In this document: piece after piece, positions 18,969 through 28,334 of the stretch
Layout of the letters: each line of letters starts with the position of its first letter
Numbering within the stretch: the stretch's first letter is position 1
Assembly (NCBI RefSeq): GCF_002918555.1
Contig: NZ_PQMB01000001.1
Coordinates: forward strand, 248,087-312,086
Origin: Citrobacter amalonaticus
Lineage (GTDB): Bacteria; Pseudomonadota; Gammaproteobacteria; Enterobacterales; Enterobacteriaceae
Direction: 5' to 3'
DNA length: 64,000 bases
Notes under the pieces: generated by a model
What the model saw: only the letters and a program-made list of their open reading frames with translations
Told to the model about the DNA's origin: nothing
Databases searched by the model: none
Program-made: the position numbers and the translations under genes

Positions 18969-21900
18969 GATTTCATTAAACCAACGCGCAGTATCTGGAT
19001 GATAGTTTCCACAATACGGTTTACCTGGTTCATTCCGGCACCTATTTCCCGGCAGGCCGTAAACAGCAGCGGTAAGAGATTTGTCTTGACTGCTTTCTCG
19101 ATATCCTGAGGGTTCAGGGAGTTTTCTTCCACTGCTTTCACGATGATACTGTCCAATTCAAAAGCCAGCTTCGTCCACTTCTCCTGCACCTGAATGTCGT
19201 TAATCGCAAAAACCTCCGGTAGCTCTTTTTTAAATACACCGTAATACGCCTGAGCATGCTTGTTTACCGCCAGTGCATCCGGGATATCGCTGAGCTTACG
19301 GGCTTCAACTTTTTCTTCAAACTCACGGAATAAGAGATACTGTTTCAGTGGGTGGTCGAATAGTTTTTCGGCCTCTTCGATAGCAATACGCAGGAGTTTT
19401 GAAAAAGCCTCCTGAGCATACGGGTCATCACGCAACTCCTGCTCAATCATCTTCGTCACACGGGTTTTAATGATGTCGGTTTCATTGCGGGTTTTATTGT
19501 TGTCCCACTCTTCGGGCTTTTCGCTCTTGCCCATTTTACCGACTTCATACACACCATCCGGTTCACGAACCTCAACGCCGGTGACATGCTTATCCAGCAG
19601 TTTTTTCACCTGCTCAGCGTAGTCGTCATAATTGACCTGCTCTCCACTTACCTGCATCGCCCACTGGCGAAGGCTGGACATCTGTTTTACGGTTTCTTTA
19701 TAGAGATTTCGGTCTTGTTCCGTAAAACTCTTGTCGGTGAAGAAGGTGGCGGACTGTAGTGCTATTTTCAGACACCCGGCAAAGGCCGTTAACGCCTCGA
19801 AGAAATCATCACGGGTTTTCTGATGGATATCGACCATCTCTCCGTCACGTTCTTCCATTTTTGGCACCAGTACTGCACGTAATTGCTCAGTATCATTCTT
19901 GTTTTTGACACCGGCAAATATGGCCCACAGCTGGGTATACAGATGCGGCAGCCGCTTGTATTCAGAACTCATCGCGCTGTACAGCCCGTCAATATCCTTG
20001 ATGTCGTATCCTCCCTGCGTTCGGGAGGCGAGATCCTGATATTTACCGATCGTCGTGTCCAGTTCAGCAAGAATGCCGCGATAATCAATCAGCAGGCCAA
20101 ACTTTTTCAGTGGATGCAGTCGGTTTACCCGGGCAATCGCCTGGATAAGATTATGGGATTTAAGCGGTTTGTCGATATACAGCACGGTATTTTTCGGTTC
20201 ATCAAACCCGGTGAGCAGTTTATCGACGACAATCAGCAATTTAAGTTTATCATCGGTATCGAAACGACTGATGATATTGCGGGTATACACAGACTCCTCC
20301 TGCGTGCCGACATTATCCTTCCACCATTTCGTCACTTCCGGCAGTTTGCTTTCATCCACCTCGGTATTCCCTTCGCGGGTATCCGGCGGGCTGATAACTA
20401 CAGCTGACTCAAACAACCCAGCTTCATCAAGATACTTTTTATATTTGATGGCGGAGATTTTGCTGTCGCAGGCAAGTTGCCCTTTCAGCCCCTCATCAAT
20501 ATTTTTCGAGAAGTGTGTGGCAATATCGAGTGCGATAAGTCGGATGCGGTCATCTGCACTGTAGACCTCACCTTTACGGGCATATTTACGTTTAAGGTCG
20601 GCTTTTTGCGCTTCGCTTAATCCATCGGTAATACGGTCAAACCAGGCATCTATTGCCCGATCGTTAACCTCAAGGTCAGGAATACGTTCTTCATACAGCA
20701 AAGGTGTAACGGCTTTATCTTCTACCGCTCGCTGCATGGTATAAGCGTGGACAATCGGCCCGAATTTATTGGTGGTCTTATCTTCTTTTAGCAATGGCGT
20801 ACCAGTAAATGCCACAAAGGCGGCGTTCGGCAGTGCCAGTTTCATTCGCACATGGTTCTCACCACCCTGGCTACGGTGTCCTTCATCAATCAGTACGATG
20901 ATATCGGGGCTGGTATTGACGCATTCAGGCAATTTTGTCGCTGAGTTAAATTTCTGGATAAGGGTAAAGATTATACGTTCTTTACCAGAGCCAATCTGCT
21001 GTGCCAGTTTCTGACCTGAGGTCGCCATCGCTTTGGCCTTATCATCCTTCCCGGCCAGTTCGCCACCTGAGGCAAAAGTGCCGCTGAGCTGCCCTTCAAG
21101 GTCCACACGGTCCGTCACCACCACAATACGACACTGCTTCAGGCTGTCATGAAGAATCAGCGCCTTGCTGAGGAACACCATGGTATACGATTTACCTGAC
21201 CCCGTGGTATGCCAGATCACCCCACCTTCCCTGCCCCCATCCGGCCTACGAGTACTGATGCGTTCCAGCAGTCTTTTAATGCCGAACACCTGCTGATAGC
21301 GAGCGACTATCTTCCCGGTCTTTTTATCAAACAGGGTGAAGAAGCGGGTCATTTCCAGCAGACGTTCCGGCGACAGCAGGCTGATAAGCAGTTTATCCTG
21401 CCCGCTGACGGCCAGTTCACCAGCGGCGATTAACTGCTGATACCAGTTGAGATCGCCTGCCGGGCGATGCTCAAACAACGCATCAATTTGTTCAGTCGAT
21501 AAATGACGGTTACGCAGAGCATACATCTGCGCGTCAGTAATATCTTCTTCACGCCATGCCGCCCAGAATTTCATTGGCGTATGGCAGGTACCGTAACGCC
21601 CGTCATGCCCGTTAATCGACAGCAATAACTGGCTGTAGGCAAACAACTGCGGGATTTCATCGTTGAGCTGGTTGCGGATACTCTGGGATATCCCTTCGTC
21701 AATGGTTGGCCCTTTCTTACCGTGACCTGCAGGGCTTTTCGCTTCAATGACAGCCAGCGGAATACCATTAACAAAACAGACAATATCCGGTCTGCGGGTT
21801 TCGACACCGCCTGATCGCAATACCGTAAACTCTTCAGTAAAATGGAACTGGTTATTTCCCGGGTGTTCCCAGTCAATCAGCGCAATGGTAGGGTTCACCT

Positions 21901-22249
21901 TCTTGCCATCGACAAACTCGGTGACGGCAATACCGTAGAGCAGATGGTTGTACATCCGCTCATTGGCTTTCAGCAACCCTTCATTCAGTGCCGGTGAACA
22001 GACCTGTGATATCAGGTTATCCAGCGCTTTTCCCGATAACTGGCAGACTTTACCACCCGCCATAAAGGAACGCTTCGACAACTCCTCACGGAGAACCGGA
22101 CGCAGTATTACCTCATCCTGTTTATAGCCCCGGTAATCCATAATCTGTTTCGGGGGTATAAACGTCCAACCTAGGCTGGACAGTAGCGTCAGCGCCGGGA
22201 TTTTGGCGCTGTATTCTTCCTGGAATTTTGGCGTGTACGTCTGGTTCAT
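18965..22249 (-). CDS. hsdR: Type I restriction enzyme, HsdR motor/nuclease subunit
   Basis: A 1094-residue ATP-dependent translocase and nuclease. The N-terminal nuclease has D155 and E169-x-K171 (RPDIVCF, VIEAKSP). The SF2 helicase follows: Walker A TTGSGKS at 348-354, DEGH at 455-458, and the motif VI region near HNLIQAIARVNR. The C-terminal third is helical and should bind the methylase. It is 21 bases after hsdS and overlaps the metallopeptidase gene. With HsdM2S it restricts DNA lacking host methylation. Confidence 0.95.
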   Translation of the reverse strand: MNQTYTPKFQEEYSAKIPALTLLSSLGWTFIPPKQIMDYRGYKQDEVILRPVLREELSKRSFMAGGKVCQLSGKALDNLISQVCSPALNEGLLKANERMYNHLLYGIAVTEFVDGKKVNPTIALIDWEHPGNNQFHFTEEFTVLRSGGVETRRPDIVCFVNGIPLAVIEAKSPAGHGKKGPTIDEGISQSIRNQLNDEIPQLFAYSQLLLSINGHDGRYGTCHTPMKFWAAWREEDITDAQMYALRNRHLSTEQIDALFEHRPAGDLNWYQQLIAAGELAVSGQDKLLISLLSPERLLEMTRFFTLFDKKTGKIVARYQQVFGIKRLLERISTRRPDGGREGGVIWHTTGSGKSYTMVFLSKALILHDSLKQCRIVVVTDRVDLEGQLSGTFASGGELAGKDDKAKAMATSGQKLAQQIGSGKERIIFTLIQKFNSATKLPECVNTSPDIIVLIDEGHRSQGGENHVRMKLALPNAAFVAFTGTPLLKEDKTTNKFGPIVHAYTMQRAVEDKAVTPLLYEERIPDLEVNDRAIDAWFDRITDGLSEAQKADLKRKYARKGEVYSADDRIRLIALDIATHFSKNIDEGLKGQLACDSKISAIKYKKYLDEAGLFESAVVISPPDTREGNTEVDESKLPEVTKWWKDNVGTQEESVYTRNIISRFDTDDKLKLLIVVDKLLTGFDEPKNTVLYIDKPLKSHNLIQAIARVNRLHPLKKFGLLIDYRGILAELDTTIGKYQDLASRTQGGYDIKDIDGLYSAMSSEYKRLPHLYTQLWAIFAGVKNKNDTEQLRAVLVPKMEERDGEMVDIHQKTRDDFFEALTAFAGCLKIALQSATFFTDKSFTEQDRNLYKETVKQMSSLRQWAMQVSGEQVNYDDYAEQVKKLLDKHVTGVEVREPDGVYEVGKMGKSEKPEEWDNNKTRNETDIIKTRVTKMIEQELRDDPYAQEAFSKLLRIAIEEAEKLFDHPLKQYLLFREFEEKVEARKLSDIPDALAVNKHAQAYYGVFKKELPEVFAINDIQVQEKWTKLAFELDSIIVKAVEENSLNPQDIEKAVKTNLLPLLFTACREIGAGMNQVNRIVETIIQILRVGLMKS

Positions 22250-22270
22250 TGGCTTTCCTTGTCCTTCACA

Positions 22271-23509
22271 TTAAGCGCTAACAGATTCTTTTTCTTCCAC
22301 TTTTACTGGCACGGAGACACGACGTTTGCCGGTCAGCAACTGCTGCATCAGGGCTTTTTTCTCGTCTTTCAGGCAGGCGAGTTTTTTCTCCAGCGTAGAG
22401 ATTTCGGCGTCAGCAGCGGACAAGACGGCGGCGATCTTTTGTTGTTCTTCAAAGCCAGGAACCGGAACTTTTAATGAAAAAAAGTCCGAAGGTTTTACAT
22501 TTAACAAGCCATGAGCCCGACCACCTTCATGAGCGATTTGAGACAAACTGTTATTCAAAAGGCCTGACTCAAAATAATGCTCCCAATAGTCACCGAATGA
22601 TTCTTTGGGTGTAGAAAGTTCAAAACATATATACAGAGTTGTTACTACTCCCTCTGGGTATCGATTTAATCGTTTTATTGCGCCCATCGGATAACCATTA
22701 GAGTAACTTTTATTATATGCAAACTGTCCTTTTTTTAATAAGAAATACCCATCAAGGGTATCTGATGCCACTGTTTTCTTGAAAAAATCCTCCTGCTTAA
22801 TCAAACCATGTTGTCCAGAAATGGTTACAACATTAGTGCTCTTTCCATTGTTTTTGGTCGTAACTCTCTGAAATAATTTCGATAAGGCATACAATCCCCA
22901 AATTTCAGAAAACCTTGTACCATTATCATCCAGCAAGCGTTTCTTCCCGGTAAGCAATTGCTGCATCAGAGCTTTTTTCTGCTGCTGACTGTTGGCAAGA
23001 AACTTTTCCGTCACCGAAATCGCCTTATCCCAGGTTGATAGGATTTGGGCTATTTTCTTTTGTTCAGCAACAGGCGGGGTAAGCACAAATTGATTATCAA
23101 TGTCTTTTTTTTGAACATGTAATAATGTTGATTTGAAACCATGAGCCTGCGCTTCAATTTTTTGAGTTATATGCAATAAAGCTAAATACAGCCAGTGTCC
23201 ATGAACATTTTCATTTGCAAATACCTTGTAGATATGCTGATTCAAAACACCTTTTGGCCCATTCCAAATGAAAGGACCGAAGGATACACCTTTTGTACCT
23301 GCCCAGGAAAATAGTAACTGCCCTGGTTCAACCAACCATTTATCCTGAGGAACACCTGAAAAATAGTTATAATTATCGCTTCCATTCAAATTTTGAATTC
23401 GAATGATAGGGAGACCTTGTGTATCCCACTCATGTGGCTTGAAACTATTACCATTTTGTAACTTACAAATATCTGACACTTGGAGAAGCGTCCACCCCTT
23501 AGGCACCAT
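22271..23509 (-). CDS. hsdS: Type I restriction specificity subunit HsdS
   Basis: A 412-residue DNA-recognition subunit with two target-recognition domains (about 1-145 and 200-345), each followed by a conserved helix. The two helices are near repeats: both run EQ(K/Q)KIA..LS..(D)..I to ALMQQLLTGK(K/R)R. This internal symmetry lets one HsdS read a bipartite site. The target cannot be deduced. The TRDs have higher AT content and runs such as FSLKVP, unlike hsdM and hsdR, a sign of TRD exchange. The gene overlaps hsdM by 11 bases. Confidence 0.93.
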   Translation of the reverse strand: MVPKGWTLLQVSDICKLQNGNSFKPHEWDTQGLPIIRIQNLNGSDNYNYFSGVPQDKWLVEPGQLLFSWAGTKGVSFGPFIWNGPKGVLNQHIYKVFANENVHGHWLYLALLHITQKIEAQAHGFKSTLLHVQKKDIDNQFVLTPPVAEQKKIAQILSTWDKAISVTEKFLANSQQQKKALMQQLLTGKKRLLDDNGTRFSEIWGLYALSKLFQRVTTKNNGKSTNVVTISGQHGLIKQEDFFKKTVASDTLDGYFLLKKGQFAYNKSYSNGYPMGAIKRLNRYPEGVVTTLYICFELSTPKESFGDYWEHYFESGLLNNSLSQIAHEGGRAHGLLNVKPSDFFSLKVPVPGFEEQQKIAAVLSAADAEISTLEKKLACLKDEKKALMQQLLTGKRRVSVPVKVEEKESVSA

Positions 23510-25022
23510 AACCCAACTCCTTCAGATAACCCGCCATCTCCGTTTCCAGATTCGCCAGTTCCACCTTCAGTTGCTCACGTTCAGCACGCACGGCCAGTAA
23601 ATCAATCTCGTCTTCTTCCTCGAAAGTATCAACATAACGTGGAATATTAAGGTTGTAATCGTTGTCCTGAATTTCCTTCAGGCTCGCAAGATAGGCGTAT
23701 TTCTCGACGTTATCGCCATCGCGATAGGTGTTAACGATCTTCTGGATATTTTCTGCGCTGAGCTGGTTCTGGTTTTTGCCCGCCTTAAATTCACGGCTGG
23801 CGTCGATAAACAGCACCTTGTCATCCACTTTCTGTTTTTTGAAAATCAGAATCGCAGCAGGAATACCTGTACCGTAGAACAGTTTTTCCGGCAGGCCAAT
23901 GACGGCATCCAGCAGATTTTCATCAACCAGCTTCTGGCGAATTTTACCTTCGCTGGAACCACGGAACAGCACACCGTGTGGCACCACCACGCCCATCCGA
24001 CCCGTTCCCGGTTTAAGGGTTTCGATCATATGCGAGATAAAGGCGTAATCTCCTTTAGTCTTCGGCGGTACACCGCGACGAAAACGGCCAAACTTATCGT
24101 TCTCGGCCTCGTCATGGCCCCACTTATCGAGGCTAAACGGTGGGTTAGCGGTCACGATATCAAACAGCATCAGGTCGCCATTTTTATCGAGCAGCTTCGG
24201 GTTACGAATGGTATCACCCCACTCGATTTTATGGTTGTCTTCCCCGTGCAGGAACATATTCATTTTCGCCAGCGACCACGTGGAGCCAATCGCTTCCTGA
24301 CCGAACAAAGCATAGTTACGGCTGTCATGCCCGGAGACAATCTTACGCCCACACTTCATTAACAACGAGCCAGAACCACAGGCAGGGTCACAGATGGTGT
24401 CACCCGGTTGCGGATCAAGTAGTTCAGCAATCAGGTCCGAGACCTCCGGAGGGGTATAGAACTCACCGGCCTTCTGTCCACCGCTGGCAGCAAAGTTTTT
24501 GATCAGATATTCATAGGCATTACCAATGACGTCCAGCGTACCGACACGGCTCGGCTTCAGGTTGAGATCTTCACCGGCAAAGTCTTCCAGCAGCTGACGC
24601 AGGATGGTGTTCTTCTGTTTTTCTTCACCCAGACGGTCAGTGTTAAACGAAATATCCTGGAACACACTTTTCCCAGCATCTTTCAGTTTGGTGCCGTTGG
24701 CTTCTTCGATTGCATGCAGCGCCTGATCGATACGCTCACCGTTACCCGGCTCATGACGGCGCTCATAAAGTGCGTAAAAACTGGCGCTTTTCGGCAACAC
24801 GAAGCGCTCATTCGCCATCATGGCTTCAATCAGCTCCGGCGCATCACCATACTGTTCTTTATAATCATCATAGTGATCCTGCCAGACATCTGAAATGTAC
24901 TTGAGGAACAGCATGGTAAGGATAAAGTCTTTATAGGTATCAGCACTGATGGTGCCACGGAACGTATCACACGCGGCCCACAGGGCTTTGTTGATCGTGT
25001 CCTGACTGATTTTGTCGTTCAT
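23499..25022 (-). CDS. hsdM: Type I DNA adenine methyltransferase HsdM
   Basis: A 507-residue N6-adenine methyltransferase. An N-terminal helical domain (about 1-150) is followed by the catalytic domain: SAM-binding DPACGSGS at 212-219 and the NPPF catalytic motif at 293-296. It is first in hsdM-hsdS-hsdR-peptidase, so methylation precedes restriction in the operon. A nested palindrome sits 45-80 bases upstream of the start. It does not resemble the type IC (EcoR124I-like) HsdM N-terminus as I remember it, so I leave the subfamily open. Confidence 0.95.
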   Translation of the reverse strand: MNDKISQDTINKALWAACDTFRGTISADTYKDFILTMLFLKYISDVWQDHYDDYKEQYGDAPELIEAMMANERFVLPKSASFYALYERRHEPGNGERIDQALHAIEEANGTKLKDAGKSVFQDISFNTDRLGEEKQKNTILRQLLEDFAGEDLNLKPSRVGTLDVIGNAYEYLIKNFAASGGQKAGEFYTPPEVSDLIAELLDPQPGDTICDPACGSGSLLMKCGRKIVSGHDSRNYALFGQEAIGSTWSLAKMNMFLHGEDNHKIEWGDTIRNPKLLDKNGDLMLFDIVTANPPFSLDKWGHDEAENDKFGRFRRGVPPKTKGDYAFISHMIETLKPGTGRMGVVVPHGVLFRGSSEGKIRQKLVDENLLDAVIGLPEKLFYGTGIPAAILIFKKQKVDDKVLFIDASREFKAGKNQNQLSAENIQKIVNTYRDGDNVEKYAYLASLKEIQDNDYNLNIPRYVDTFEEEDEIDLLAVRAEREQLKVELANLETEMAGYLKELGYGA

Positions 25023-25065
25023 GAATCATCCTGGTCTAAAGAAAAAGCTAGCGATGCAGGGCTTT

Positions 25066-25103
25066 GCATCTTAAAAATTGCGGTAAATGATACCGTAAGA
25101 TGC
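25066..25103 (-). promoter_or_regulatory. Nested palindrome in the hsdM leader
   Basis: Outer arms GCATCTTA (25066-25073) and TAAGATGC (25096-25103) enclose a second perfect palindrome CGGTA/TACCG (25081-25085, 25091-25095). A further hairpin GATGCA/TGCATC (25053-25070) overlaps the outer left arm, so the two structures exclude each other. Position 30-80 bases ahead of hsdM suggests an operator or an RNA switch; no regulator is known. Confidence 0.45.
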
Positions 25104-25240
25104 CTCCCCTGACACGCCAATATCGCAGCATTCACGTTTGCATCATCCCCGTAATATCGACATGAGACAGACTGACACAACCTGGCTCGTCACTCGCTAA
25201 AAACCAATTATCTTAGTAAGATAGCATCCATATTAGCCAT

Positions 25241-25266
25241 GGTGTAAAACTGCCGTTGGGGTAATG
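25241..25266 (+). repeat. Inner direct repeat, left copy
   Basis: 26 bases with one mismatch to 36037-36062, same orientation, reading GGTGTAAAACTGCCGTTGGG and on. Similarity seems to continue weakly (ATATCACCC versus TTATCACCC). The pair encloses 10.8 kb including recombinase 2, the excisionase and piPolB. Confidence 0.8.
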
Positions 25267-25394
25267 ATGATCCATATATCACCCGTTCTGGTGTGTGAAG
25301 CTGACATGATCCATAATCGGCAACGTTGATGCCCTTTGATTGTAATGGTGGCCGTCAATGTGATTCCCTTGTTGACTGGAGGTCTCCGGATAGT

Positions 25395-26561
25395 ATGAGT
25401 ATTGCTAATTGCGTTATCGGCCCACTTTACGATGAGCAAATAAAAAAAACACTCATGTATGCTGACCATAAATTCAAGCGGCTAGTGAATACACGAATCT
25501 CGTTACTCGAACATTTATCACCCCACTATGACTTATCTTCCATGTTCAGCTATGAGTTGGAGGGAAGAGTTTTCCGGATTAAATTGATCAAGCCTGAGAT
25601 TAAATTATCTCGCCAGCAGTTAATCTTCTCCTCACATTTTTTAGAGCCGGACTTTCTAAAAGAATATAAAAAACACATCTCAAACACCCTACAAAAAACA
25701 ATTAAACAGTGCATTAAAAAATACAAACAAAAGATCAAAGTCGAGCATTCCATTTTAGATTACATATCAGCATCGCCACGCAATACTTCGAGTTATGTAT
25801 TACATGAGATAGTTTCTCAATGTGAACATTGCGATGAAATTCGCAGTATTAAAAATGATATATTGCTTGATGAACTAACGTTGAATAGCCGGATTACAAA
25901 CATCTCTAGATACATTAAAAATAGCCAAGACAAAATCGTCGAACATATAGAGTTCTGCACTCATAAATTTGTCAATATAAGCCGTAAGAATCGTCACATT
26001 TTCAACAGCACCACAATCTCTGGCAGAAAACCTAACATCACTGGTGTTTTACTTTGCCTTTCAGAATTGATAAGCAACCTGAATATTTACCCGACTGAAA
26101 TCAATAATATAAGCAATGCCATAATATTAAGCATTGTATACTTTGTACTTCAACATCTTCAATCCGGAAGAGAAACAGAAAAAACCATAACCTCTCCAGC
26201 ACTGGATTTTATCCCCACCATCATCGCACCTCATGTTTTCTATCTGGCAAAACGCGAGAAATCCTCTCAATATAAATACATTGAGAAAGAGTATCTCCTC
26301 GGCCAGTTACTCATATTTTTGATGTATAAAACAGTTTACTACTCGATTCATAACATCAGGGTAAGCCATAAGCACTTCTATAACGATATAAAACCAAAAT
26401 TAATGGCATTAAAAAAAGAAAGCTTATTAAGCACCAATTTCATGAAAAATCGAAGTGAGATTAGAGGTGAAGTCTTTGGTGATGTTGGTAGTATTGAGGC
26501 TGATTTGAGGGAAGTCAGCACATTGATTCATCGGCGGAAGGCATTATTTATTTCCTTTTAA
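25395..26561 (+). CDS. Orphan protein, 388 residues
   Basis: No family recognised. The predicted protein is basic and mainly helical, rich in Ile, Lys, Asn and Ser, with a hydrophobic stretch near residues 235-265 (ISNAIILSIVYFVLQHL). Codon use and AT content differ sharply from the chromosome. I chose ATG 25395 (MSIANCVIG) because GGAGG lies shortly upstream; the frame is open 23 codons further. It is divergent from hsdM and just inside the left inner repeat. A weak hairpin follows at 26586-26610. Confidence 0.6.
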   Translation: MSIANCVIGPLYDEQIKKTLMYADHKFKRLVNTRISLLEHLSPHYDLSSMFSYELEGRVFRIKLIKPEIKLSRQQLIFSSHFLEPDFLKEYKKHISNTLQKTIKQCIKKYKQKIKVEHSILDYISASPRNTSSYVLHEIVSQCEHCDEIRSIKNDILLDELTLNSRITNISRYIKNSQDKIVEHIEFCTHKFVNISRKNRHIFNSTTISGRKPNITGVLLCLSELISNLNIYPTEINNISNAIILSIVYFVLQHLQSGRETEKTITSPALDFIPTIIAPHVFYLAKREKSSQYKYIEKEYLLGQLLIFLMYKTVYYSIHNIRVSHKHFYNDIKPKLMALKKESLLSTNFMKNRSEIRGEVFGDVGSIEADLREVSTLIHRRKALFISF

Positions 26562-27060
26562 CTTTAAAACGATAAAATACAAATTAGAGACTGAATAAAT
26601 TTCAGCCTCTCATATAGTTAATGAGTTTCAACTTTAACATGTGAGAAATCATTCAATCTGGGCCTTGTGGACATTAATCCTCCTGGCAACATACGACTTC
26701 AAGTTTCAGCCTTGTATAGGCATCATCAATAATACAGGATTGTGTGCTGCTCGCATGTATCATTCTGTTATTAATACCGCTCATCAGGGATAACTCGTAT
26801 TGAATTTAAAAACCATCAAATCTCAAATTGTTCATATTTTGACCATAAAAATTAATCGGTTATTATTCGCAAATAATGATTATAACACATTGATTTTAAA
26901 CACCTATAATCATTCCAACTACAGATAACTAGCTTTTATTTATGGTATATGTCCAGGCAGAATCAAGCTTGCGCCCTCTGCCACTCACGATTTAGGATTT
27001 CCTCGCTAACACAGTATGTTTCGTTATCAACCCATGTATTAATTCAAATGAGGATAAACA
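26562..27060. other. AT-rich gap between two orphan genes
   Basis: About 500 bases with no supported gene. It contains the hairpin AGAG-A-CTGAA/TTCAG-C-CTCT at 26586-26610, a plausible weak terminator of the upstream gene, and an ATTATT-CGCA-AATAAT palindrome near 26860-26877 that could be an operator for the gene at 27061. Confidence 0.4.
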
Positions 27061-28191
27061 ATGTTCGAGAAAATGAAAAACAATATAACCCGTGCACCAG
27101 GGAATTTAACCATACTTCATCAGTACCAAAAAGACATTGATCACCTGTCTAAATTATATTCTGAACAGTCATTACTAGATCTAATGACGATTACCGATCC
27201 CAATCAAACATTGCAAATGAAACCTGCTGTAGACATTCTCCATGTACTATCACCATCAGCAGCTACCGCTAACCATATTAATTTCTTTCAGCACATTCCT
27301 GTGTTAAAAAAATGGTTAAAAAAGGAATGTGCTGATTTTTATCTACTGGCTGTATATTTCTATGCACGGCAATCCCGTAAAAATGTCATTCCGAAAAAAA
27401 TCTGTAGACAACTGGATGCATTTATTGAAACTGAACTTTCATCTACGGTTAATGGTAATAATAATGCCGAACTCCTTTCTTGTTTTCTAAACACGCTGGA
27501 TAAAATGTGCAATACTTTAACATTTATAGACCCCGCAGTTACGGAACAATCAGGTCAAGTAGCAATGCTTGATTTCAGCGCAAAAATATGTACATACACT
27601 GCAGAAATCAGAACTTTTTTGAAGTCTGAATACTGGCTAAACAAACTACCTAAGGATATTAACATTCCAGCCATTGATCTATCCTGGCTTGTGTTTTGCT
27701 ATTTTTGCAGTGAATATCTCTTTGTATTTATCCAAACGACTATCAATAAAATGAAAGCCGAGAAGATCATTCAGGAGGATTACCTCTATCATCCTAAAAT
27801 GATTGCATTGGTCATTTTATCTATGCTGCCTTATGAAGTCATTCATAACGATGGATCACTGAATAAGTTTAAAACGCCTTTAACCAGCCCTGATGAGTTC
27901 ATAATCAAATCAATTTGCATTAAAGATAAGCAAAACACTACGGGGCATAAAAAAGATATCGAACAATTGCTTCGTAAGACATATATCTACATTGCATTAC
28001 TCTTAAACCCTGAGTGGGCACCATCTTCCAAGGAGTTGATTTCCTTTTTATCAGGAAAGTCCACAGTGATAAGTGGTTCACTGAACTTCCAGTCAACGTC
28101 CAGTGGTCTGGGTGTTCAAACTAATAATATAACTCTTCTTAAGAATGAGGTTTATTTCGAAAAAATAACGAGTAAAGTCGTGAAGTCGTAA
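27061..28191 (+). CDS. Orphan protein, 376 residues
   Basis: No family recognised. Mostly helical and AT-rich; a hydrophobic stretch near residues 213-235 (LSWLVFCYFCSEYLFVFIQ) could be a buried or membrane helix. The C-terminus is Ser/Thr-rich. GAGG lies seven bases before ATG 27061. It lies between the first orphan and recombinase 2, all rightward, and could be cargo or part of the replication core. I cannot assign a role. Confidence 0.6.
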   Translation: MFEKMKNNITRAPGNLTILHQYQKDIDHLSKLYSEQSLLDLMTITDPNQTLQMKPAVDILHVLSPSAATANHINFFQHIPVLKKWLKKECADFYLLAVYFYARQSRKNVIPKKICRQLDAFIETELSSTVNGNNNAELLSCFLNTLDKMCNTLTFIDPAVTEQSGQVAMLDFSAKICTYTAEIRTFLKSEYWLNKLPKDINIPAIDLSWLVFCYFCSEYLFVFIQTTINKMKAEKIIQEDYLYHPKMIALVILSMLPYEVIHNDGSLNKFKTPLTSPDEFIIKSICIKDKQNTTGHKKDIEQLLRKTYIYIALLLNPEWAPSSKELISFLSGKSTVISGSLNFQSTSSGLGVQTNNITLLKNEVYFEKITSKVVKS

Positions 28192-28334
28192 TTCATTAAT
28201 ATTATGGCAGCATGGCATCGTGTTGCCATTATATCAGAATCTGCGTTTTTTCACCTGATGAACTGTGAAAGCTGTAACTGGCAGACTATAACCTCACATC
28301 GTATTTTTCCAGTGTCATTTACAGGAGAAATACG

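Noticed and set aside
25233-25469. 78-codon minus-strand frame across the hsdM-orphan gap
   Set aside because: It overlaps the inner repeat and the start of the orphan gene, with no ribosome site or recognisable content.
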